DNA of 64,000 nt, taken from the NCBI RefSeq assembly GCF_039522585.1, contig NZ_BAAADR010000001.1, one strand, 5' to 3'. Below, one piece after another: positions 17,795-27,407 of the stretch. This DNA comes from Bisbaumannia salifodinae (GTDB lineage: Bacteria; Pseudomonadota; Gammaproteobacteria; Pseudomonadales; Halomonadaceae). A model generated the notes under the pieces. That model was not told the origin of the DNA. It saw nothing but the letters and a program-made list of their open reading frames with translations, and made no database searches. The stretch's first letter is position 1; every line of letters starts with the position of its first letter. The translations under genes and the position numbers were made by a program.

Positions 17795-19378
17795 TTATGC
17801 AGCGCCTAGCAATTCGTCCAGGCATGACAACGCGTCTTCGATCAACTCATCCAGATGCATCTTCCCACGAAAGCTCTCGGCATAGAGCTTGTAGAGGGGC
17901 TCGGTACCACTGGGCCGGGCGGCAAACCAGCCATTGGCAGTGGTCACCTTGACGCCGCCGATGGGCGCCCGGTTGCCGGAGGCGGAGGCCAACAGTTGCT
18001 GAACCGGGTCGCCGGCGACTTGCTCAATACTTAGCTTCCCCACGTCCAGCGCCTTGAAGGCCTGTTGTTGCTCGCGACTGCAGGGGGTGTCCACCCGACG
18101 GTAATGGGGCTCACCATGGCGAGCCACCAACGCCTGATAGCGCTCGCTGGGACGCTGGCCGGTGACGGCCATCATCTCCGCCGCGAGCAGGCAGAGCAGG
18201 ATACCATCCTTGTCGGTGGACCAGGACCGACCGTCGCGGGTCAGGAAGCTGGCCCCGGCGCTCTCCTCGCCGCCGAAGGCCAGCCAGCCCTGGTGCAGGC
18301 CGTCGACGAACCACTTGAAGCCCACGGGAACCTCGTAAAGCTCGCGCCCGTACTCGGCTACCACCCGGTCGAACAGCGACGATGACACTAGGGTCTTGCC
18401 GATCTTCAATGCCTCACCCCACTCGGGGCGATGGGTAAGCAGATAGTCGATGGCCACCGCCAGGTAGTGGTTGGGGTTCATCAGCCCCGCCGCATCGACG
18501 ATACCATGCCGGTCGGCATCCGGATCATTGCCGAAGGCCAGGTCGAAGTCATCCTTGCGCTCCAGCAGCTTAGCCATGGCGGCGGCGCTGGAGCAGTCCA
18601 TGCGGATCTTGCCGTCATGGTCCGGTGGCATAAAGGCAAAACTCTCGTCGAGCCGGGTATTGACCACCTCGAGATTCAGGCCGTAGCACTCGGCGATGGC
18701 CTGCCACACCGGCAAGGCCGTGCCGCCCATCGGGTCGGCGGCCAGCCGCAGGTTGGAGGCGGCAATGGCGGCCATATCCACCGCCTCGCCCAGGGACTCG
18801 ACATAGTCGCCCAGCATATCGTGGCGCACTGCCTTGGCCAGGGCGGCCTCCCGGTCCACCTCTCTCACCGACGCCAGCCCCTCGGCCAACAAGCGATTGG
18901 CATGGTCCTCGATCCAGCCGGTGGCCTCGGTGTCCGCGGGCCCGCCATGGGGCAGGTTGTACTTGATGCCGCCATCTTCGGGGGGATTGTGCGACGGCGT
19001 GATAATCAGGCCATCGGCCAGGGCGTCGTCACAGCCGCGGTTATGACGCAGGATGGCATGGCTGACCAGGGGCGTGGCGGTCAGGGGCGTGGCGCACTCG
19101 ATACGCACCTCGACGCCGTTGCCCACCAGCACCCTCAGCGCCGTTTCCCAGGCAGGCCGGGACAGCGCATGGCTGTCCCGGCCCAGGAACAGCGGGCCGC
19201 CGATGCCCATCCGGCGGCGATAGTCCACCACCGCCTGAGTAATGGCCAGGATATGCTCGCGGTTGAAGGAGCCGGCCTGGGCGCGACCGCGGTGCCCCGA
19301 GGTGCCGAAGCTGACCGCCTGGTCCGGGTCTTTGGGGTCGGGACGCAGACCATCAAAGGCCTCGATCACTGCCTGCAT
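17795..19378 (-). CDS. pgm: Phosphoglucomutase (alpha-D-glucose 1,6-bisphosphate-dependent)
   Basis: The 527-residue enzyme interconverts glucose-6-P and glucose-1-P, supplying UDP-glucose for the locus. Motifs are in order: phosphoserine loop TPSHNPPEDGGIKYN, metal-binding DPDADRHG, sugar-binding FGGEESAG and the phosphate-binding RPSGTEPLYKLY near the C-terminus. It lies 18 bp after the ugd gene on the same strand. Confidence 0.95.
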   Translation of the reverse strand: MQAVIEAFDGLRPDPKDPDQAVSFGTSGHRGRAQAGSFNREHILAITQAVVDYRRRMGIGGPLFLGRDSHALSRPAWETALRVLVGNGVEVRIECATPLTATPLVSHAILRHNRGCDDALADGLIITPSHNPPEDGGIKYNLPHGGPADTEATGWIEDHANRLLAEGLASVREVDREAALAKAVRHDMLGDYVESLGEAVDMAAIAASNLRLAADPMGGTALPVWQAIAECYGLNLEVVNTRLDESFAFMPPDHDGKIRMDCSSAAAMAKLLERKDDFDLAFGNDPDADRHGIVDAAGLMNPNHYLAVAIDYLLTHRPEWGEALKIGKTLVSSSLFDRVVAEYGRELYEVPVGFKWFVDGLHQGWLAFGGEESAGASFLTRDGRSWSTDKDGILLCLLAAEMMAVTGQRPSERYQALVARHGEPHYRRVDTPCSREQQQAFKALDVGKLSIEQVAGDPVQQLLASASGNRAPIGGVKVTTANGWFAARPSGTEPLYKLYAESFRGKMHLDELIEDALSCLDELLGAA

Positions 19379-19396
19379 CAGATCGCTCCTCCGGGC

Positions 19397-20563
19397 TTAG
19401 TCGCTGCCGAACAGGTCGCGGGTATAGACCTTGTCGGCCACGTCATCCAGCTCGGCGACCATGCGGTTGGATAGGATTAGGTCCGATTCTCGCTTGAAGG
19501 CTTCGAGATCCCGCATCACCCTCGAGTTGAAGAACTCATCTTCCTTCAAGACCGGCTCATAGACCACCACCTCGATGCCCTTGGCCTTGATGCGCTTCAT
19601 CACCCCCTGCATGGCGCTGGCGCGGAAGTTGTCAGAACCGACCTTCATGATCAGGCGATAGATCCCCACCACCTTGGGCCTACGGTCGAGCACCGACTTA
19701 GCAATAAAGTCCTTGCGGGTGGTATTGGCATCGACGATGGCCTGGATCAGGTTGTTGGGTACGTCCTGGTAGTTGGCCAGCAGCTGCTTGGTGTCCTTGG
19801 GCAGGCAGTAGCCGCCGTAGCCGAAGCTGGGATTGTGGTAGTGGCTGCCGATGCGCGGGTCGAGCCCCACCCCTTCGATGATCTGGCGAGTATCCAGGCC
19901 GTGGGTCTCGGCGTAGGTATCCAGCTCGTTGAAGTAGGCCACCCGCATGGCCAGATAGGTATTGGCGAACAGCTTGATGGCCTCGGCCTCGGTGCTGTGG
20001 GTGAAGAGTGCCGGCACCTCCTCCTTCACCGCCCCCTGCTTAAGCAGGCCGGCGAAGGTCTCGGCGCGCTGAGAGCGCTCGCCGACGATGATCCGCGACG
20101 GATAAAGGTTGTCATAGAGGGCCTTGCCCTCGCGCAGGAACTCCGGGGAGAAGACCAGGTTCTGGGTGCCGAAGCGCTCGCTGGCTTCGGCGGTATAACC
20201 CACTGGCACGGTAGACTTGACCACCATCACGGCCTCGGGGTTGATGGCCATCACGTCCTGGATCACCGCCTCGACGCTTGTGGTATTGAAGTAGTTGGTC
20301 TCGGGGTCGTAGTCGGTGGGGGTCGCGATAACCACGAAGTCGGCGTCGCGATAGGCCGCTTCCTTGTCCAGGGTGGCGGTGAAGTTCAGCTCACGGTTGG
20401 CCAGGAAGTCGCTGATCTCAGCGTCCTCGATAGGCGAGACCTTGTCGTTGAGCAGCGCCACCTTCTCGGGGACGATATCCAGTGCCACCACCTCGTTGTG
20501 CTGGGCGAGCAGCATGGCGTTGGAGAGGCCCACATAGCCGGTACCGGCAATAGCAATTCTCAT
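19397..20563 (-). CDS. ugd: UDP-glucose 6-dehydrogenase (E. coli Ugd type)
   Basis: The 388-residue product has the same length as E. coli Ugd. It has GTGYVGLSNAMLLAQ at the N-terminus, KSTVPVGYT, SPEFLREGKAL and the catalytic Cys253 in FGYGGYCLPKD. The ATG at 20563 is preceded by AAAGGA at good spacing, better than the GTG at 20578. It makes UDP-GlcA, which the UDP-xylose synthase at 22125 would consume. The gene is GC-rich, whereas the neighbouring genes upstream in the transcript are AT-rich. Confidence 0.95.
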   Translation of the reverse strand: MRIAIAGTGYVGLSNAMLLAQHNEVVALDIVPEKVALLNDKVSPIEDAEISDFLANRELNFTATLDKEAAYRDADFVVIATPTDYDPETNYFNTTSVEAVIQDVMAINPEAVMVVKSTVPVGYTAEASERFGTQNLVFSPEFLREGKALYDNLYPSRIIVGERSQRAETFAGLLKQGAVKEEVPALFTHSTEAEAIKLFANTYLAMRVAYFNELDTYAETHGLDTRQIIEGVGLDPRIGSHYHNPSFGYGGYCLPKDTKQLLANYQDVPNNLIQAIVDANTTRKDFIAKSVLDRRPKVVGIYRLIMKVGSDNFRASAMQGVMKRIKAKGIEVVVYEPVLKEDEFFNSRVMRDLEAFKRESDLILSNRMVAELDDVADKVYTRDLFGSD

Positions 20564-20615
20564 TCGATTTCCTTTCACCTAATGAATAGCTTATCTCTCT
20601 AGTGGCTACAATACA

Positions 20616-21176
20616 TCAATGATCATGATTAACCCGATCGCCTTTACCTTTCCCCAACACGGTCATAAGAATGTAGCGAAAGTACGCCGACACTGTAAGA
20701 TTATTCAGCATCTTTTGATCAGTCTCGGCAAGTAACTGCGGTGTGGACATATCAATCTCATTGACTTGAGCAAGACCGGTAATACCTGGCCTTGCATCCA
20801 AGACCCCCCTACGCTCTCGCTCTGCAATCAGCTCATCCTGGCTGAACAAACAAGGCCGGGGACCTACCAGACTCATTTCACCTCTCAGGACGTTCCATAG
20901 CTGAGGCAGCTCATCCAGCTTTGTTCTCCTCAAAAAGTGTCCAAACCGAGTAATCTCGTCTGCGTTTGCCAAGTGAGTAGCGACCGACTTGGCAGCTACA
21001 TTCATGGTTCGGAACTTAACCAGCTTGAACGGCTTCTTCTTCCAACCGACGCGCTCTTGCACGAACAGCGGCGATCCTGTGTCCAGTAATCCCAGTACGT
21101 ACAAAACCAATAACAGAGGCGCTCCGAGCGTCAAGCCTGAAAAAGCAAACACCACATCAAATGCACGAATCAACAT
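20616..21176 (-). CDS. Initiating sugar-1-phosphate transferase (PglC/WbaP C-terminal type)
   Basis: The 186-residue monotopic phosphoglycosyltransferase has one N-terminal re-entrant hydrophobic segment (residues 3-30), then the motifs PLFVQERVG, FKLVKFRTM, RRTKLDELPQLWNVLRGEMS, GPRP and RPGITGLAQV. It would transfer the first sugar phosphate to undecaprenyl phosphate at the inner membrane. The partner ketoreductase gene overlaps its start by 20 bp, which fits a bacillosamine/QuiNAc/FucNAc-type first sugar. Confidence 0.93.
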   Translation of the reverse strand: MLIRAFDVVFAFSGLTLGAPLLLVLYVLGLLDTGSPLFVQERVGWKKKPFKLVKFRTMNVAAKSVATHLANADEITRFGHFLRRTKLDELPQLWNVLRGEMSLVGPRPCLFSQDELIAERERRGVLDARPGITGLAQVNEIDMSTPQLLAETDQKMLNNLTVSAYFRYILMTVLGKGKGDRVNHDH

Positions 21177-22116
21177 AACGCTTACCTATTGTTTCCAGCT
21201 CCTCCACCGTGTTCTCACAAGGCATCCAGTCGAGCAGATTTTTAGCCTTCCGACTATCGATCTCCAGATCACAGAAAAGCTGATTGTACATTTCGCGCTT
21301 CCCAAGCAACCGCAAAATAGCGGCCATCACTACAGGGGGCACAGGAACCAGCCGCCTAGACCGTCCTATTCCAGCTCTTAACGATGCCACAATGTCTTGG
21401 GTAGAGACAGTAATGGAATCAGCCACAACAAAAGACTGGCCTCCAGCTTGCGGATGATAAATACACGCTACCAGGAAACTCACCAGCCCCGCCAGTGACA
21501 CTAAATTTCGACGATTGGAACACCACCCAAACGGCAATGGAACCGAACTATCAGCAAGCCTCAGCAACCTACCAAAGTTTCCAGGAGCACTTACTCCGTA
21601 TACCAATGGAGGACGCACAATAGTAAGTTCCGAAGATGCAGATTCCTCGAAAAGCTTGGTTAGCTTAATTTCCGCCTCCCTTTTCGAAACAGCATATGGA
21701 GAGCCGGGGTTAAAAGGGGAATCCTCAGTGATCGGTTCCCCATGTGTCACCGTGCCGTGCACACCGATAGTACTGACAAATACAAATCGACGAACACCGC
21801 CTCCAATAGCCTCTCTTGCAAGCCTTAGAGATACATCCACATTAGCACAGCGAAATCCGTTCAATTCCTGCCTTTCACTCCCACCTTTACCGTGCGCCTG
21901 CCCCGCAAGATGAATAACGCAATCCACATCCCCAGAAAGCATTTCCCTCAGGTCATCGACTTCCAGTTCCATAGGATAATAGGCCACTCCCGAAGGAACC
22001 ATTAAACCTTCGGAGCGCCCTACGCCAATGACATCATTACCAGATGCGACAAGCCGAGCACATAACGCCCGACCGACAAACCCGGTAGCACCGGTAACCA
22101 ACACCTTATTTCTCAT
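21157..22116 (-). CDS. NAD-dependent sugar epimerase/4-ketoreductase (WbpV-like)
   Basis: The 319-residue extended SDR has TGATGFVGRALC, catalytic Ser in VSTIGVHG and the YxxxK pair in PYAVSKREAE. It resembles the epimerase-like reductases paired with a PglC/WbpL initiating transferase in O-antigen loci, which reduce the WbpM product to UDP-QuiNAc or UDP-FucNAc. Stereochemistry of the product cannot be read from sequence. It is noticeably more AT-rich than ugd and pgm. Confidence 0.8.
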   Translation of the reverse strand: MRNKVLVTGATGFVGRALCARLVASGNDVIGVGRSEGLMVPSGVAYYPMELEVDDLREMLSGDVDCVIHLAGQAHGKGGSERQELNGFRCANVDVSLRLAREAIGGGVRRFVFVSTIGVHGTVTHGEPITEDSPFNPGSPYAVSKREAEIKLTKLFEESASSELTIVRPPLVYGVSAPGNFGRLLRLADSSVPLPFGWCSNRRNLVSLAGLVSFLVACIYHPQAGGQSFVVADSITVSTQDIVASLRAGIGRSRRLVPVPPVVMAAILRLLGKREMYNQLFCDLEIDSRKAKNLLDWMPCENTVEELETIGKRYVDSCI

Positions 22117-22124
22117 GAGGGCAC

Positions 22125-23072
22125 TCAGTCCAGGCTTTTCATTGCAAGCAGATCATCAAAATAGGCTATGGTTTTTTGTAATCCATCATCCAGCTTAATG
22201 CTGGGTTCCCAGCCAAGTTCGGCACGTGCCAGTTGAATGTCCGGCTGACGCTGTTTCGGGTCATCCTGTGGGAGCGGCTGAAAGATCAGTTTAGAAGATG
22301 ACCCCGTCAACTCAATCACGCGCTCCGCCAACTCTTTTATAGTAAACTCTCCCGGATTCCCAAGGTTCACCGGCCCAGTAAAACCATCGTGAGAATTCAT
22401 TAACCGAATAAATCCATCAATTAGGTCATCAACATAACAGAAACTCCGGGTTTGTTGCCCCTCCCCATAAATCGTTATATCTTCACCTTTCAACGCTTGC
22501 ACAACAAAGTTACTGACGACCCTACCATCATTAGGATGCATCCGCGGTCCGTAGGTATTAAAAATACGTGCGACCTTGATAGAAAGATTGTGTTGACGAT
22601 GGTAATCAAAAAACAACGTTTCAGCGCACCTCTTCCCCTCATCATAACAAGAACGAATACCAATAGGGTTCACTTTACCCCAATAGCTCTCTGGCTGTGG
22701 ATGCACCTCAGGATCACCATAAACTTCACTCGTCGATGCCTGAAATATCTTAGCTCTTAAGCGTTTAGCAAGGCCCAGCATGTTAATTGCGCCATGAATG
22801 CTGGTTTTTGTAGTTTGCACAGGATCATGCTGATAGTGGACGGGCGATGCCGGGCATGCAAGGTTATAAATCTGATCCACTTCTACATATAAAGGAAAGG
22901 TGACATCGTGCCTCATTATCTCAAAATAGGGGTTGCTTATTAGATGAGAGATATTTCTCTTCCTTCCTGTGAAGAAATTATCCACACAAAGAACGTCATT
23001 TCCCTCATTCAGCAATCGTTCGCAAAGGTGAGACCCCAAAAAACCAGCCCCTCCGGTTACTAGTATCCTCAC
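22125..23072 (-). CDS. uxs: UDP-glucuronate decarboxylase (UDP-xylose synthase)
   Basis: The 315-residue SDR closely resembles UXS enzymes. It has TGGAGFLGSHLC, YNLACPASPVHYQHDP, STSEVYGDP, YDEGKRCAE as the YxxxK site, and FNTYGPRMHPNDGRVVSNF. It decarboxylates UDP-GlcA to UDP-xylose. The start is GTG with AAGGGA upstream, one base after the GT2 gene's stop codon. With the two UDP-glucose dehydrogenases and pgm it completes a route from glucose-6-P to UDP-xylose within the locus. Confidence 0.94.
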   Translation of the reverse strand: MRILVTGGAGFLGSHLCERLLNEGNDVLCVDNFFTGRKRNISHLISNPYFEIMRHDVTFPLYVEVDQIYNLACPASPVHYQHDPVQTTKTSIHGAINMLGLAKRLRAKIFQASTSEVYGDPEVHPQPESYWGKVNPIGIRSCYDEGKRCAETLFFDYHRQHNLSIKVARIFNTYGPRMHPNDGRVVSNFVVQALKGEDITIYGEGQQTRSFCYVDDLIDGFIRLMNSHDGFTGPVNLGNPGEFTIKELAERVIELTGSSSKLIFQPLPQDDPKQRQPDIQLARAELGWEPSIKLDDGLQKTIAYFDDLLAMKSLD

Positions 23073-23073
23073 G

Positions 23074-23868
23074 TCACATCCCTTTCTTAATCAGTCTAGA
23101 ATAAACAGCACCGACAACATGGCTGAATGTAAAAAAAACGGCTTTTGCGGAGCTGCGCCCTGGGTACTCACGATGCACCATGAACACTTTTCTCATCATA
23201 TAAAGTTTAGACCCAGAAATTTGACCTTCAACTTTCCTGTAAAAGAGTAGAGGAACGCCAATTTTTATACAGGAAGATTTCTCATCAAGAATGCGCAACC
23301 AGCAGTGATAATCTTCCACTGCCTTATAAGCAATCTCTTCCCTGAAAGGGTGTAGTGTTACCAACTCCTTCCTCACAAGCACACTTGATGTTGGAATGCG
23401 CGCACGAAAACTTTGTTGAAAAAAAGAAATCTTATCTAGGTTGTAGCTTGCAACATCAGAGAACGCCACCTCATCCTCTGACGAAAAGTCTTTCATTTTC
23501 GAGCAAACAAAATCACTTTCGCACTGAAAGGCTACTTTTATCTGGACCTCAAGCTTTCTAGGATGCCAAATATCATCTGCATCTAAAAACGCGATATAAT
23601 CCCCCCTTGCTGCCTGAACTCCAATATTCCGTGGGCCAGCTGGCCCACCAAAGTTCTTATTAAGAGTTTTCAACTGAATTCGAGAGTCTTTCCGTGCCCA
23701 AGCCTCGACAACCTTAGACGTAGAATCACTAGAGCAGTCGTCTACGACGATCATCTCCCAATCGGAAAATGTCTGATCAATTACAGACTCTATTGTTCTA
23801 GAAATCAGATTCTCAGCATTATAAGCAGGCGTAATCACGGAGACCTTTGGACACGAAATGTGGCTCAC
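23074..23868 (-). CDS. Family 2 glycosyltransferase
   Basis: The 264-residue GT-A enzyme opens with VSVITPAYNAENLISRTIES and has VVDDCSSDST, GPRNIGVQAARGDYIAFLDADD (DxD-type metal site) and a VEDYHCWLRI acceptor region. It should add one sugar to the lipid-linked repeat unit on the cytoplasmic face. The GTG start overlaps the stop of the upstream gene as GTGA. Donor and acceptor are unknown; UDP-Xyl is a candidate because the UXS gene is adjacent. Confidence 0.9.
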   Translation of the reverse strand: MSHISCPKVSVITPAYNAENLISRTIESVIDQTFSDWEMIVVDDCSSDSTSKVVEAWARKDSRIQLKTLNKNFGGPAGPRNIGVQAARGDYIAFLDADDIWHPRKLEVQIKVAFQCESDFVCSKMKDFSSEDEVAFSDVASYNLDKISFFQQSFRARIPTSSVLVRKELVTLHPFREEIAYKAVEDYHCWLRILDEKSSCIKIGVPLLFYRKVEGQISGSKLYMMRKVFMVHREYPGRSSAKAVFFTFSHVVGAVYSRLIKKGM

Positions 23869-25415
23869 CCCCGGTCTCCTCTAGAAAACATTGACCTGAC
23901 ACGATCGACCCAATTAAAACCAAGCCGTCGTGAAACCTCATACGATGGTCCCGTCAATGCAACAGATTCTTGGTTTGCCAAGCGCCCCCAATCATGGCAC
24001 TTGAGCAAAGCTACCACTTCATTCTCAGACTCTTCACACTCTCCATATGTCGGATCATCAGGCTGGATCTCTCCCGTCTTCAACATTTCCACAATAGCAT
24101 CCGGTTTTGCCCCTTCAAAATAGCGATACTTTGTAGTCTCAACTGCTTTCACAAAGTCAACAAATTGAGGGTAACGATGTGAGCGAACGTATAGAAACCT
24201 AAGTGTTTTACGCCGTATTAATTCTTGATCTAGTTCTAGAAGACCACTCTCTTCCATCTCCTGCCGAGACCGAAACACTTGAGCAAAGCCGGCTTGCTCG
24301 TATGGAGCAGGCCCAAGGCTAACAACCTGTTTACCACAAGCACCTGCTTCGACGGCAGAGCTTCCCCCATTCAAAATGACTATATCAGCCTGTTGAATTA
24401 GATCATAAGTACTTGCCTTTTCTTCACTACCAATAAAATAAATACCCTTAACTTCTGCCCACCGTTGATATAGAGATAATGAGCGCTCCCCCGTCACCTG
24501 CCCAATATTTTCTGACCAGTTTGGGTGGCATCTCAAGACCACCTGCTCAGCTCTTATATCAAATACGTCAAAGAAGTCATCTAGTGCTTTTGTATTATCT
24601 TCCCAACCTGTTTCCCAATCTTCATGCCCAGCGAATTCATTTTTACTACTGGGAACAACTAAAACTCTTTTCCCGGGCGCATCAATCGGCCAAGCTGCGG
24701 GTTCAGGATTTTTGTTGTACAATCGCCATTCTAAGGAGTTACGCTGGAGAAATCTCTCTCCGATCAGTTTTCCTGCATAGAGTGCCTGAGGTGCCGTTAA
24801 TGGCTTGTCATCATACTCTTTAACAAGCTCCCCCAAAGCTTTTAGCCCTAGACAATTACCATTCGGAACCAACTGAATTCCATCACCAAACCAAGTACGC
24901 TCATGAGTTATAAAAGGAATGCTTGAAGATTCACATGCATAGGTTACGGCTCTAGTTAAGTCCATTCGCCCATTAAAACAGATTACTCCATCAAGCTTTT
25001 TATCCCTTATCCATTTTCTTGTGCTTTCATAGACAGAACCAATAGGGGAATACAGACTATGCCGGATGCGTATAACATCAGGATCAAACCACTCCCTGTC
25101 AGACTCAGTACGCGCCAGCGTACACGAACTCGATAATGCTAAGCGTTCAAGCTCACTTTCGGCCAAATCTGAGGGCTGATTTGTCACAGATGAAACATTC
25201 TCCCCCGTGTAAGATCGCACTCCTCCTACAATACACTTACTACACTCCTTGAACTTCCCAGTACCTTTAATAGCCCGAGCATAGCAGTTAGATACTGCTG
25301 CATCACATGTCAGGAAGTATACATTATGGCCCGCATCCTTCATTATCTTAGAAAGATAAATCAAGTGCTCAACATGTGGGCGAAACGCAAACATGTTAAC
25401 AAACCCTATATTCAC
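23865..25415 (-). CDS. Unassigned GT-B-like protein, possible capsule-type glycosyltransferase
   Basis: I do not recognise a firm family. The 516-residue soluble protein begins like a GT-B enzyme (MNIGFVNMFAFRPHVEHLIYLSKIM). It has a C-terminal half with RCHPNW, ASTYDLIQQADIVILNGGSSAVEAGACGKQVVSLG, reminiscent of the nucleotide-binding part of KpsC/KpsS-type and related capsule transferases. The GTG start has AGGAG at good spacing. As one of only two evident transferases besides the initiating enzyme, it is a candidate for transferring the pseudaminic acid, but this is inference. Confidence 0.6.
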   Translation of the reverse strand: MNIGFVNMFAFRPHVEHLIYLSKIMKDAGHNVYFLTCDAAVSNCYARAIKGTGKFKECSKCIVGGVRSYTGENVSSVTNQPSDLAESELERLALSSSCTLARTESDREWFDPDVIRIRHSLYSPIGSVYESTRKWIRDKKLDGVICFNGRMDLTRAVTYACESSSIPFITHERTWFGDGIQLVPNGNCLGLKALGELVKEYDDKPLTAPQALYAGKLIGERFLQRNSLEWRLYNKNPEPAAWPIDAPGKRVLVVPSSKNEFAGHEDWETGWEDNTKALDDFFDVFDIRAEQVVLRCHPNWSENIGQVTGERSLSLYQRWAEVKGIYFIGSEEKASTYDLIQQADIVILNGGSSAVEAGACGKQVVSLGPAPYEQAGFAQVFRSRQEMEESGLLELDQELIRRKTLRFLYVRSHRYPQFVDFVKAVETTKYRYFEGAKPDAIVEMLKTGEIQPDDPTYGECEESENEVVALLKCHDWGRLANQESVALTGPSYEVSRRLGFNWVDRVRSMFSRGDRG

Positions 25416-25423
25416 AGCCTCTC

Positions 25424-26692
25424 CTATCTTGCTTTATTTTCCAATCTTTTAACACAGCATTTTATTCTGAACATAGCGCCAATCATAAAAAATGAAAACA
25501 TCACGAAGGGGAAGCTCATAAAGTCCACGACCAACAATAATGGAGAAACCACTAAAACCCCATACATCATCAGATAAAAACCAAGAGCGACTAGGCTGCA
25601 AGGCTTGAATATATAAAAAACCTTCGACACCCCTCCTAGAAAACCAATTAATAATGAAAAAACAACAAAGCCAAGAACTCCAAACTGGTAATATAACGCA
25701 CCGGGCAGCGATGGGAATCGCCCCGAAAGGAACCACAGGCCATCGGGACGAGAAATCAGCCCAAGCTTATAAACAATATTAACAGGATGGAGAAATATGA
25801 TTACCTTATCGCCAGGACCATGATCTAGAATAGCTGATACTGTTGAAAAACTATGAGTTATGTAGCTTATTGCCAGAGCAATCAAACTAAATAACGATGA
25901 TAACAAGCCACTATTAAGCTTGTCAGAAAACCAAGGATTTAGCTTCAACCCAAGGTATGGCAGAAAATTTTTCACGTATGAAGTAGCATCAATCCCTGTA
26001 GCTTCAGCCCTTTCAGAAAAAACATATAACAAGTAAAAGGATGAGATCACCAAGAGCACAAAAATGCTACCTCTCAATGCTTTACTTGCAAACATGGTTT
26101 TATAAGACCACCCAGGAACAGCACTCACTGCGCCAAAAACAAAAACCATTATCAACAGGAGGTTTGACCGCCCTCCTGCAAGGACAGAGTTCACCATAAG
26201 TAGAAAGAAAATTAAAAAGGAAACCTTATAGATAAAAGAGGCCATTAACCTCTTCCCATTAACAATTAAAAGGACTGCCGACACATAGTAAGAACTACTC
26301 AGCAAATATCCTAGTGCGCTGAATATTGAGGAGACACCACCTTCTCTTTGACCCCCCTCTTTTCGCCACATTTCGCGAGCAACCGCAATTCCCTGGGAAT
26401 AGTCAATATTTTGAATAATTATTTTATCGTATATAAGAGAAGCAGTGCCAATGACCGATAGAATTAAAGAAACATAGATCATTTTTTCACTGTTTTCTAG
26501 TATCCGCGCACCCCATTCTGGTGGCCTAGCATTTGATGCAAACCAAAACCAGCTATATCCTATAAGCACAAGAAAAATAAAACAAAGCTGGAGAAAAAAA
26601 GCTGGCATCCATAAATCATAAACGGAGCTTGCAGGGATAAGGAAAACCAACAACCAATAGAACAACCAAGAACATATAAAGTGCTTTATCAT
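25424..26692 (-). CDS. wzy: Wzy-like polysaccharide polymerase (integral membrane)
   Basis: The 422-residue protein has about ten to twelve hydrophobic helices with a larger periplasmic loop (around residues 225-330). Sequence is AT-rich and poorly conserved, as is usual for Wzy. Position between the flippase/acyltransferase pair and the glycosyltransferases supports the polymerase role; it would polymerise undecaprenyl-linked repeat units in the periplasm. The ATG at 26692 is preferred to an upstream TTG. The call rests on topology and context more than on motifs. Confidence 0.72.
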   Translation of the reverse strand: MIKHFICSWLFYWLLVFLIPASSVYDLWMPAFFLQLCFIFLVLIGYSWFWFASNARPPEWGARILENSEKMIYVSLILSVIGTASLIYDKIIIQNIDYSQGIAVAREMWRKEGGQREGGVSSIFSALGYLLSSSYYVSAVLLIVNGKRLMASFIYKVSFLIFFLLMVNSVLAGGRSNLLLIMVFVFGAVSAVPGWSYKTMFASKALRGSIFVLLVISSFYLLYVFSERAEATGIDATSYVKNFLPYLGLKLNPWFSDKLNSGLLSSLFSLIALAISYITHSFSTVSAILDHGPGDKVIIFLHPVNIVYKLGLISRPDGLWFLSGRFPSLPGALYYQFGVLGFVVFSLLIGFLGGVSKVFYIFKPCSLVALGFYLMMYGVLVVSPLLLVVDFMSFPFVMFSFFMIGAMFRIKCCVKRLENKAR

Positions 26693-26780
26693 CTTTACGC
26701 CCAAGTTGACGCCTTGTCAAAAATACCTATACGCTCTTATAAGTAAGCGAATAACGCAAAACACTGATGATAACATGAGA

Positions 26781-27407
26781 TCATGTAAATCGACTTCCTA
26801 CCGATTTCGCAGGGACGCCTGCTACAACAGTATTATCCGGAATATCGTTTACAACTACAGAGTTCGCTCCGACAACAACCCCTTTCCCGATACTAACACC
26901 CGGGCATATAACTACATTCACTCCTAACCAACAATCATCACCAATCACCACCGGTCGATCTAAAGAAGAAAGATCTCCTTCCTTTTCAATAATAATCCTC
27001 TCTTGCTCCCGAATTGTCTTTTCAGGATAGACTCTAAATGGATGAGTCCCTGAGGAAATAAAGACATTTGGTGCTATTATACAACTCCTGCCTATCTCAA
27101 CGGTACCGTTAATTGTTGACCTGCGTTGGATTGTTGTTCCTTCACCAATATTAATTCTACTGAAAGTTTCCATTTCCACATCACTAGCAAGCCACACCGA
27201 ATTAGAAAGATATACTTCCCCTGAGGAAATAGCCCTCAAATTGGCTCGCGCACCAATCTTCACATTCCGACAAAGCTTAAACTTATGAAGTCTTCCACTC
27301 AATATCGATGAGGGGTGTACTCTTACTCCAGAAATAAAATACCGAAAGAACGTATACCAACGATATAAGAAAAATCTACGCAGATGAGAGAGTGCAGACA
27401 ATTTCAT
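26781..27407 (-). CDS. Hexapeptide-repeat acetyltransferase (left-handed beta-helix)
   Basis: The 208-residue enzyme has a long stretch of hexapeptide repeats and the CatB/NodL-type ending IGDDCWLGVNVVICPGVSIG then AGVPAKSVG. The active-site His is plausible in SSGTHPFRVYP. It would O-acetylate a sugar of the repeat unit. The ATG overlaps the wzx stop by four bases. Confidence 0.87.
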   Translation of the reverse strand: MKLSALSHLRRFFLYRWYTFFRYFISGVRVHPSSILSGRLHKFKLCRNVKIGARANLRAISSGEVYLSNSVWLASDVEMETFSRINIGEGTTIQRRSTINGTVEIGRSCIIAPNVFISSGTHPFRVYPEKTIREQERIIIEKEGDLSSLDRPVVIGDDCWLGVNVVICPGVSIGKGVVVGANSVVVNDIPDNTVVAGVPAKSVGSRFT

